Assembly: GCA_018814305.1 (NCBI GenBank)
Contig: JAHJAA010000091.1
Span: forward strand, 1 to 64,000
DNA: 64,000 bases
From: Pseudomonadota bacterium
GTDB taxonomy: Bacteria; Desulfobacterota; Desulfobulbia; Desulfobulbales; JAGXFP01
Direction of reading: 5' to 3'
Position 1 is the first letter of the stretch; each line of letters begins with the position of its first letter. Below, piece after piece: positions 54,994 through 62,602 of the stretch. Both the position numbers and the translations under genes were made by a program. The notes under the pieces are model-generated. The model was not told the DNA's origin. It saw nothing but the letters and a program-made list of their open reading frames with translations, and did not search any database.

Positions 54994-56198
54994 ATATTTC
55001 GTCCTTTGCCATAGCAGCGGGTAGGATATTTTGAGTCACACATTACTGCACATATATTGCAGTTACAGCAGCGAGAAACGTAGTCCGGATCATTTTTTAA
55101 CTCGGTCACAAAGCCAGGTTCACAGAGCAGCGGTCGACTAAGGGCAACAAAATCGGCCCGGCCTTTCTCAACAGCTAAGTGGATCTCCCTTCCCTGCCGA
55201 AATCCACCGACACTAATAATTGGGATATCCGTATAGCGTTTGGCAAATTGTGCGGAGTCAAGGTTGTAACAGGAGGTAAATGGTTTAACCCGGCGTCTCA
55301 ATATCGGTAAAACAAATACTTTCCAGCAATAGCGAAGCAGTCTGCTTTTTACTCTATAGAAGGGATTAAACTTGAGGATTTGTTCTATCGGGATATCGCC
55401 CCGGAAAATATTGAGCGCCTGGTCCATGGTGCCGTAACTAATCTCTATTCCAGCGACTTGTTTTCTATCCAGAAAACCAATGAGACGACTTAGCTGTTCA
55501 CGGCCAAATGGTTGCCGATTATCATCAGCAGCACTGATTTTGACCAGAACCGGAAAGTTTGGGCCACATCGCCGCCTGACCTCGTCAATGACAGCCTCGA
55601 AGAAGCTTGTGCCAATGCCGGTTTGAGAATCGATGCCATAACGGTCTGTTCGATCATTGACCGCCGGCAGAATGAATTGATGCAGAAGATAGCCATGGGC
55701 CGCATGAAGTTGTATGCCATCAAAACCGGCTTGTTGGGCAAAAAAAGCTGAATCGGCAAATCGAGTAATGACTCTTTCCGCCTGAGATGTACTCAATTTT
55801 TTGGGCTGCACCTTAAAATATGGTGATTTCTTGTGAGATACCCCTACGACCGCCCCTTCGACCGCCTCTTGGCTTGTCTGCCGACCAGTGTGGGCAAGTT
55901 GCATGAATATTTTGCTGCCGTAACGATGGACCGCTTCTGTGGTAACTTGAAAGGGACCCACCTTGTCGGTACCATCCATGCCGGCTTGACCGGGCTGCAT
56001 GGCTTTGCCATCAGCGGAAATATAGGTAAAGCCGGTGATAATAGCCCCGACGTTTTCTTTGGCAAGATTGCAATACAAATCGGTGTAAGCAACGGTTGGG
56101 CAACCGGAATCATCACACATCCCTTCAAAGGTGGCAGATCGAATGATCCTATTTTTGACAGTGACCACCCCTAACTTCGCTGACTCGAAAACAAGCAT
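54990..56198 (-). CDS. Old-yellow-enzyme-type flavin oxidoreductase with Cys-rich tail
   Basis: A 402-residue FMN-binding TIM-barrel enzyme (NADH:flavin oxidoreductase/OYE). VKNRIIRSATFEGMCDDSG opens the barrel, FDGIQLHAAHGYLLHQFILPAVN is the substrate-binding block and GGFRQGREIHL with FVALSRPLLCEPGFV bind phosphate. The last 26 residues carry six Cys (377, 378, 380, 383, 387, 395) in CCNCNICAVMC, like the [4Fe-4S] linker of dienoyl-CoA reductase but placed at the end. It may reduce an enone or enoyl intermediate. It precedes the ACP gene by an ATGA overlap. Confidence 0.86.
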   Translation of the reverse strand: MLVFESAKLGVVTVKNRIIRSATFEGMCDDSGCPTVAYTDLYCNLAKENVGAIITGFTYISADGKAMQPGQAGMDGTDKVGPFQVTTEAVHRYGSKIFMQLAHTGRQTSQEAVEGAVVGVSHKKSPYFKVQPKKLSTSQAERVITRFADSAFFAQQAGFDGIQLHAAHGYLLHQFILPAVNDRTDRYGIDSQTGIGTSFFEAVIDEVRRRCGPNFPVLVKISAADDNRQPFGREQLSRLIGFLDRKQVAGIEISYGTMDQALNIFRGDIPIEQILKFNPFYRVKSRLLRYCWKVFVLPILRRRVKPFTSCYNLDSAQFAKRYTDIPIISVGGFRQGREIHLAVEKGRADFVALSRPLLCEPGFVTELKNDPDYVSRCCNCNICAVMCDSKYPTRCYGKGRNI

Positions 56199-56209
56199 CT
56201 GTTTAACCG

Positions 56210-57208
56210 CTATGCCCGATGGTTGGTATGCAGATTAAAAAGAAAACCGATAAAGATATATGAAACCAAAAAAAGGAGCATCGCAAGTTCTGTATTGAAA
56301 AGGGCTATGAAGGTTGCCTGACCACAGGTACAGGCTCGAAAGTTCGTGGCAAGAGAGTCATATGTTGTCTTGCCTTGCGGATTTCGGTAGTAGAGAACAC
56401 CGGTCCATATTTGCAAGAAAAGAGTCAGGAAAGCCAGAATAACAAAGGTTTTATTTAGAGGGGCTACAATGAGCCCATTACTGTAGATCCCGATAAAGAG
56501 AAGCGATGGTAAAAATGAAGAGACAATGGCAATTTTTCTGGACCGTTCAATGCCGTACTTGACAATGATTGTCCGTTTTCCAGCGGCCATATCACCAGTA
56601 TAATCCTTGAAATAGGTATAAAATGTCATTAACCCATTCATAACCCAAATCAGAATTAAAACAGATACTCTACTTGAAGAGAAAAAGGGGGGGGCCGTCG
56701 GCCCAGCCGCCAGAAATCCAAAGATCGAGGACATGGTTATCATCAATCCGAAGATAATATTGCCCCAGATTCCGTAGCCCTTGGCATATTCATAAACCAC
56801 ATTAAGCAAAACACCTATGATCAGTGGAATAAGAGCAATTGGCTCAAGGTATTTCCAGGTGATTAGTCCAGTAACTGCCATCAAGAAAAAGGAAACCGTC
56901 AGAGCTCCTTGCGGATGTAATGCCCTCGTAACCATTGGTCGTTCTGGAGCGTTAATTTTATCCTCTTCAAGTCCGAGGTAGTCATTTATGATTTGGTTAA
57001 CACCCCAACTAAGAAAGAGGAGAACCAGTATTAACCCCTTTTTCTCGGTCGGCGGCAAAACTTCCACAGTCTGGAAGTTAGTGGCTATATGTTCATAAAA
57101 AGCGAGGCCAAGCCAACCGGCAATTCCTGTGATAAATGCATAGTAGAGCCGCATCGATTTAACATAGGCTCTTGAGAAGAGAAAAAGATACTCATAGGAA
57201 ATGGACAT
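56210..57208 (-). CDS. UbiA-family prenyltransferase, first gene of the operon
   Basis: A 332-residue polytopic membrane protein of the UbiA superfamily with seven to nine helices. Two Asp-rich motifs are seen: NDYLGLEEDKINAPERPM (first) and FKDYTGDMAAGKRT (second), which bind the Mg-prenyl diphosphate. These enzymes transfer a prenyl chain to an aromatic ring or a glycerol or lipid acceptor. It is the promoter-proximal gene of the nine-gene unit and would tether the pathway to the membrane. An acceptor made by the downstream enzymes is an attractive idea, not shown. Confidence 0.87.
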   Translation of the reverse strand: MSISYEYLFLFSRAYVKSMRLYYAFITGIAGWLGLAFYEHIATNFQTVEVLPPTEKKGLILVLLFLSWGVNQIINDYLGLEEDKINAPERPMVTRALHPQGALTVSFFLMAVTGLITWKYLEPIALIPLIIGVLLNVVYEYAKGYGIWGNIIFGLMITMSSIFGFLAAGPTAPPFFSSSRVSVLILIWVMNGLMTFYTYFKDYTGDMAAGKRTIIVKYGIERSRKIAIVSSFLPSLLFIGIYSNGLIVAPLNKTFVILAFLTLFLQIWTGVLYYRNPQGKTTYDSLATNFRACTCGQATFIALFNTELAMLLFLVSYIFIGFLFNLHTNHRA

Positions 57209-57649
57209 GATCTGCTTTGAATGCTCCTAGAAATGAGATGAGGGAAGATCTCCTTAGGCGGTCGTGTGAGAGTGGGTGATATTGACAAGCCCCTCAAGGA
57301 TTTCCCTATTAAAGTGTTCTGTCTGCTCTTGGCTTTTGCCTTGCAAGATTGACTTTCAGGTTTCTTTACAGCCAATTCAAATATCAGTGAACCACATCAC
57401 TTGATGTTGTACGTTTCCGGTCAGCAAGACAGCTTCAAAACGTATTGATTTTGTAATGTATCGACAGGTTCATTCCTGTCAATCGCTTTGTCCTGTTTGG
57501 CAAAATTATCGGGGGTAAAAATTGATTTAATGGTTGTAGTTAATCGTACTTGATCAACTTCTAACCCATGAGCGTCAGCCCTTTTTGGTTCGAGCGCAGT
57601 GTTTTATTAGTCGTTATTTGTAGACTGGATAACAATTATCTACTCCCAA
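57209..57649. other. Intergenic region upstream of the nine-gene operon
   Basis: About 440 bases between the chemoreceptor and the UbiA gene, both on the minus strand. It must hold the operon promoter, but I see no convincing -35/-10 pair. No hairpin with a T-run was noticed after the chemoreceptor stop either. No open frame here resembles a protein. Confidence 0.5.
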
Positions 57650-58975
57650 TTATTCCGAGATCATAATACCTTCGAGATTTTTAGAGAGCTTGACCATATC
57701 CCGGGTGATTTTTGCTGTTTGATTCAGGGCGGTCGAATTTTCTTCTACACCTACCATAATTTCGCGTATGGCAGCGGCAACTTGGTTGCTGGCGGTTTCC
57801 TGTTGCTGAGTCGCAGTTAATATCTGTCGACCGAGTTTCACGTTTGTCCTTGCTTCCTGGTATATTTCCCTCAACAACTCCTCCGCTACTTTCGAACTCG
57901 ATGCAACCTTTTTCATTTTCTCGGTACTTGAATCGGAAGAAATCACCAGCGATTGCACGGAGTCTTGAATTTCCCCAATTCTGTTTTCAATTTTCTCGGT
58001 GGATTCCATGACGCTATCGGCAAGAGAGCGGATTTTTTCCGCCACGACCCTGAACCTTTTCCCTGTTTCTCCTGCCATGGACGCCTCAATGGACGCATTG
58101 AACGAGATAAGTTTTGTCTGGTCGACGACGCTGTTGATGATTTTCATTATGTCGCCGATCTCTTCCGATTTATTTTTCAGTTCGATGATTCGATTCCGAT
58201 TCTCTTCGATATCCAAAAGCGTCACATTGATTTCGCCGACCAGGTGTCCTATGGAAACTGCTCCCTGGTCTGTTTTCGACAGACTGTCGCCTGCGGCCTG
58301 GGCGACTTTCCTTGAACTATGGGCGATCTGCTTGGATGATGCGGTCAGCTCTTCTACTGTGGCTGAGATCTCGGCAATCGAACTTACCTCTGTGCTCGCG
58401 ATAAACGATTGTTCTTCAACGGTAGACGAAATTTCCATTGAACTTAAATTTACTTTCTCGGTGGCCCCCGCGATTTCACTCAATAATTTCTGAAAGCTAT
58501 TGGCCATTACATTCAATGACGACCCGATGGCACCGAATTCATCATTGACATTATAGAGCTCACAAGTCTGGCAATCCTCACCTTTCATGGCCCTCGGGCA
58601 TTCGGGTTCTTTTTTCTGAGATCCAGCAACGACCCAGCAAATCGTTTTTTGCCCGTATGCGGGACAATCCCTTCGCCCGCATTTTTTTATCTTCGAGCAA
58701 TTGACTTTTTTGCCCATTTCAACCCTGTGGGAGATATTTTTGATTCCGATCTCCAGGGCAAATTTGTTCAATATGTCCAAAGGGTTGGTGATTTTAAATG
58801 TAATGAAAAAATATACGGGAATCGCGAAGACCAAAAGCATTGTGCATATAATGGCAAAAATGGTCTCGTTAGAACTGGACGTTCGGACAAACAACAGGTA
58901 AACCACCGAAGCGGTTATGATGGCGGGAAGCATGCTGCTGATCATCAGTTTTATTCGGATGGATAATGAAGCCAT
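57650..58975 (-). CDS. Methyl-accepting chemotaxis protein with Cys-rich insert
   Basis: A 441-residue chemoreceptor without a large periplasmic domain: two membrane helices (about 10-30 and 38-62), a HAMP-like region and, at residues 93-138, an insert with seven Cys (93, 99, 104, 113, 126, 135, 138) in the order CSKIKKCGRRDC, ICWVV, ECPRAMKGEDCQTC. The insert matches a pattern common in Deltaproteobacteria sensors (with CW and C-x2-C motifs) and may bind iron, zinc or heme. The signalling hairpin (about 260-330) contains IMKIINSVVDQTKLISFNAS. It would report an intracellular signal such as redox state to CheA. Confidence 0.9.
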   Translation of the reverse strand: MASLSIRIKLMISSMLPAIITASVVYLLFVRTSSSNETIFAIICTMLLVFAIPVYFFITFKITNPLDILNKFALEIGIKNISHRVEMGKKVNCSKIKKCGRRDCPAYGQKTICWVVAGSQKKEPECPRAMKGEDCQTCELYNVNDEFGAIGSSLNVMANSFQKLLSEIAGATEKVNLSSMEISSTVEEQSFIASTEVSSIAEISATVEELTASSKQIAHSSRKVAQAAGDSLSKTDQGAVSIGHLVGEINVTLLDIEENRNRIIELKNKSEEIGDIMKIINSVVDQTKLISFNASIEASMAGETGKRFRVVAEKIRSLADSVMESTEKIENRIGEIQDSVQSLVISSDSSTEKMKKVASSSKVAEELLREIYQEARTNVKLGRQILTATQQQETASNQVAAAIREIMVGVEENSTALNQTAKITRDMVKLSKNLEGIMISE

Positions 58976-59180
58976 TTTTCCCTCCCATTGATTTAATGCA
59001 ATTATTCCAGTTCTTCAATCCAGTCGGGATTGACATCCAATATATCGACAGACCTGCTCCTTCCCCTATTTTAGGGACACCGCGCTAAACCATTTTTTAC
59101 ATACAGAGTAAGTGATTAGTATTCATTCGAGGAATGCGTCGTCTCCGTTTGTAATATGCTTCAATGGATCGGATAAGCTC

Positions 59181-61535
59181 TTATTGGGCATAGTAGTAAT
59201 AACGATTCAAGTCTAAAAGGCCACCCTGGACCGGTTCATCTTGATAGAGTCGCTGTTGGAACCAGTCGTAGGTGTCCCAGAATTTATCGTCCGCCCGATT
59301 GACTCCGTACTTGGCGAGTCGCTCCAGATCATGGGGGCTCTTGGTGAAATTGGCCAGAAGATCAAAAAAATCAGGAAGATCTTCCTCGCGGACATCAACA
59401 AAGTAGTTTGGATAGGAGCCAATAAGCCCGGGGATGAAATCAGCGCTGTCCAGGGCCGTATTGAATCGTCTTTTTTCTCCGAGCAGGAAAGCGACATTGT
59501 CATGCCAGCGATTCACCACAATTGACCCAGCTATATCCGCTCCATTTTTCAGGCGGATCCTCACAAAGGCGAGATTGGAATTGTGGTGATCCATCAGGGT
59601 AAAGAATTGGGTGCCTGGTTGGGAAAGAGCAGTGAAGGCCTGCTGATAATCAGCCTCTGATTGGTATTTTTCAGGCAGGGGAGGATAGACTCCTCCAGGT
59701 GGCAGATAGTTGATGGGATCAAAGGTAATCCCGGTGGTCGGCAGCAGATGGTGGTTGACAATGTACTCCACGAATTCTCGTTTCGGTTCATCGGTGACAA
59801 AGGATATCTTGGCCGGCATGATTGATGGATAATAGTTAATGTCTTTAAGCTTCATGCCCAGATACCACGATTGCATCAACTCAAGGCGATTTTCGGGAGG
59901 AAGGAAATCGAGAAATGAACTTTCTCCTTCGATGCGAAGTCTGTCCATATACAGGCGAAGAGACAGCTGATGCCCGGCCGTGCCGAACACGTCGAAGCCG
60001 GCAACCAGACCGTAATAAATTCGTTCGAACAACGGGTAATCCAAGACCCACAGGGACTTCGGCAGATTGCCCAGCACTCCCTTGTGAACTGAGGCGCTGT
60101 TAAAGTGGCGATAGACGGTGAGAATTGGTGCATCAGAGGGACGGTTGCCTTTCCAGATAAATTCGTAGTCAAGTCCGTTATAGTTGTGGGATGCATAAAA
60201 ATCCTGACGAGCCTGGTAAAATTCAATTGCCGTTTTTTTGTATTTATTGGTAAGCGCTGAAAATATGGGTTGGCCGCTTCCCTGCTCGATGGGCAGCCTC
60301 AGCATGTCATTGTATACCTTGAGAAAGCCAGGATATTTCACGCTGAGATCATGATCGGGGTCGAGGAACATGACCCAGAAGTTATCATTGATCACATTGA
60401 GGGCTACCTGTCCTTTGCAGACCGGGCCGTGGATAAAGGTCATGATGGTGTAGAGCGCGTTGTCCAGCAGAAACTGATACCGTGAGCGCGGTGGGATCTG
60501 CTCGAAAGCTGCAAACGGATTGGCGCTTAAGGTTGGGTCATAACCTATTCGGTGCGGAACCTGCAACCACTCCGGGCGGATGAAAAGTTCGTTGAATCGT
60601 TCCAGTTGGGCATCGTCAAGATTGAAGACCATATGGGTCTTATTGACGATGGTGGAGTGAATCTTGCGGAAACGATAGTAAAACCGGTCAGTTTTGGGGT
60701 CATCATAGGGGCGGACGGTGGGGATCAGCTCAATGGGGTGGCCGGGCGGGCTTTTTGAACGAACCAGTTCATAATATTCGTTGGTCGGCGTGCCGAATTT
60801 CAGATGGGCCAGAAAAAGATGCTCATAAAGATAGCGGGCCGTCATGGCGTGCTTGGCATCATCCTGATTGAGAAAAGCCTCCCATCGCTCAATGGCCTGA
60901 GCGTCACTTCCTTTCGGGGTGGTTAGCGCCGCCTGCTCCATGGCCGTGGGGCCTTTAGCTCCCTGCGCTAGCCAGCCGGCAATGATTCCGAATTCTTCTT
61001 GCTTAAGTGGTGGAAAGCCATAGGGCATGCCTCGGTTCGGGTGCTTTTCCAGGTACCCGGCCAGTTCATTCTGGTTTTCTGAGCAGCTCAGTTCATCAGT
61101 TTCGGGACTGTACTCTCCCAAACTTTTGGGATTGTTGATCTTATGCGACAGCAGTTGAATCATGATTGAATCATTCAAGCCGTTGGCAACAGTACTCTCG
61201 GTTACACTGAAGAAGCTCTTTCGGCGCCACTCTTCGGTTGATTGGGCATCGGTAAAAAGGCGGGTCGGGTCCATGGGTTTGAGGCGGGTGGCGCTGTAGA
61301 CCGCCTGCTTGGTGGCCCCACGATCCATACCCTCAAAGGAATCGAGTTTCAATTGACAGGGCGAATTGTAGCAGGAATGGCAGACCGTACAGCGCTTGTC
61401 GAGGATGGGTTTGACTTCCGCCAGATAATCAATGGCTCGGGTTGGAAGCGTTATTTGAACCGGTGGCAGCGGCTTGGCAGCACATCCTGCAAGGAAAGTC
61501 GCCATGAGCAAGGATAAAACGGTGGTATATTTCAT
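59181..61535 (-). CDS. cti: Fatty acid cis/trans isomerase (heme c type)
   Basis: A 784-residue Cti. It turns cis unsaturated fatty acids of membrane phospholipids into trans, making the membrane less fluid under solvent or heat stress. The N-terminus is a lipoprotein signal (lipobox ending LAGC, Cys18); a CxxCH heme c motif is Cys49-Cys52-His53 (RCTVCHS). Conserved blocks include LKPMDPTRLFTDAQS, RGMPYGFPPLKQEE and TRYLYEHLFLAHLKF. The ATG at 61535, with GGAG upstream, is preferred over an earlier GTG. It acts in the periplasm and needs heme, unusual for a strictly anaerobic profile. Confidence 0.93.
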   Translation of the reverse strand: MKYTTVLSLLMATFLAGCAAKPLPPVQITLPTRAIDYLAEVKPILDKRCTVCHSCYNSPCQLKLDSFEGMDRGATKQAVYSATRLKPMDPTRLFTDAQSTEEWRRKSFFSVTESTVANGLNDSIMIQLLSHKINNPKSLGEYSPETDELSCSENQNELAGYLEKHPNRGMPYGFPPLKQEEFGIIAGWLAQGAKGPTAMEQAALTTPKGSDAQAIERWEAFLNQDDAKHAMTARYLYEHLFLAHLKFGTPTNEYYELVRSKSPPGHPIELIPTVRPYDDPKTDRFYYRFRKIHSTIVNKTHMVFNLDDAQLERFNELFIRPEWLQVPHRIGYDPTLSANPFAAFEQIPPRSRYQFLLDNALYTIMTFIHGPVCKGQVALNVINDNFWVMFLDPDHDLSVKYPGFLKVYNDMLRLPIEQGSGQPIFSALTNKYKKTAIEFYQARQDFYASHNYNGLDYEFIWKGNRPSDAPILTVYRHFNSASVHKGVLGNLPKSLWVLDYPLFERIYYGLVAGFDVFGTAGHQLSLRLYMDRLRIEGESSFLDFLPPENRLELMQSWYLGMKLKDINYYPSIMPAKISFVTDEPKREFVEYIVNHHLLPTTGITFDPINYLPPGGVYPPLPEKYQSEADYQQAFTALSQPGTQFFTLMDHHNSNLAFVRIRLKNGADIAGSIVVNRWHDNVAFLLGEKRRFNTALDSADFIPGLIGSYPNYFVDVREEDLPDFFDLLANFTKSPHDLERLAKYGVNRADDKFWDTYDWFQQRLYQDEPVQGGLLDLNRYYYYAQ

Positions 61536-61862
61536 GGACGTATGCTCCACAATGGGATGACCGGCAGGATACGACTGAACCCTTCAGTTGAGTGGGTTAC
61601 AGATAAACCCCAACCCTTGTATGATTATCAGAAACATTGGAATTGTCTACAATTAAGAGTTCTCCTCTGTCGGCAATCTTTGTACTATGAACGTAAAGTG
61701 CTTTTGATTCTCGGCTGGAGGTATGGTCCCATCCGGTATGTTTCATGGGGTGCTGAAAATCATGGGATCAGGGTTGCTGTCGTCTGATTCATGGATTGGT
61801 AGTCTTCATCAACGTGACCATTGTTCTTCGGGCCGGTTTTTATGGTGTTTGGGGATTAAATC
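61536..61862. other. Divergent intergenic region
   Basis: About 325 bases between cti (minus strand) and the next plus-strand gene. I see no gene and no strong hairpin. Promoters for both should be here but I could not identify them with confidence. Confidence 0.5.
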
Positions 61863-62522
61863 ATGTTCATCGGTCATTTCGGGGTTGGATTCGGTGCAAA
61901 ATCGGTTGCCCCCAAAATTTCATTGGGCACCCTGTTTGTCGCCGCCCAATTTATTGATCTGCTCTGGCCAACCTTGCTTCTGCTGGGGGTTGAACGGGTC
62001 CGGATCGTGCCGGGGGCAACTGTGGTCACCCCCTTGCTCTTTGAACAGTATCCCATCTCCCACAGTCTGTTGGCCGTCGCAGGATGGGCGCTGCTGGTGG
62101 GGCTTATCTCTTTGGTTCTGTGGCGCCAGCCCCGTAGAGCCTTCGTTCTTGGTGCGCTGGTGATCAGTCACTGGGGGCTTGACGCCATCGTCCATCGGCC
62201 GGATCTACCGTTGTATCCAGGCAGTGAGATACTGATCGGTATGAAGGCCTGGTCTTCACTGCCCTTGACATTGGCTATCGAAGTTCCGATTTTTGCCCTG
62301 GGGGTTTGGCTCTATGGCCGGGTAACACGACCCGATGATGCCATTGGTAAGTGGGGATTCCGGTGGTTGGTGATTTTTATGGGAATCGTATATGGGGGCA
62401 ACCTGTTCGGTCCTCCACCTCCCAGCACCACGGCGATTGCCTGGTCAGGACAGCTCCAATGGCTGCTGGTCCTCTGGGGGTACTGGATTGATTCTCATCG
62501 TCATGTCCTGGGACATGGCTGA
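61863..62522 (+). CDS. YdjM-like membrane metal-dependent protein
   Basis: A 219-residue membrane protein with five to six helices. The pattern HFGVGF, AAQFIDLLWP, YPISHSLLAV and SHWGLDAIVHRPDLPL is that of the YdjM/metal-dependent hydrolase family (PF04307): several His and Asp lie near the membrane surface and could bind a metal. Activity is unknown, although some relatives bind LexA or act on lipids. The location between cti and a heme-sensing kinase hints at membrane or stress response. It starts at ATG 61863. Confidence 0.78.
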   Translation: MFIGHFGVGFGAKSVAPKISLGTLFVAAQFIDLLWPTLLLLGVERVRIVPGATVVTPLLFEQYPISHSLLAVAGWALLVGLISLVLWRQPRRAFVLGALVISHWGLDAIVHRPDLPLYPGSEILIGMKAWSSLPLTLAIEVPIFALGVWLYGRVTRPDDAIGKWGFRWLVIFMGIVYGGNLFGPPPPSTTAIAWSGQLQWLLVLWGYWIDSHRHVLGHG

Positions 62523-62602
62523 CATTGTTCGATTCGAGGGCGTTTTGGTTTATTACCTTTTTGTTCAAAGGTCTTTTTCTTTTTTGGTAAGGGACTAAGT
62601 CC

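Noticed and set aside
48006-57208. A plain sphingolipid operon
   Set aside because: Bacterial ceramide synthase is missing and several genes (UbiA, ThiL-like, radical SAM) have no known role in that route, so the identity is left open.
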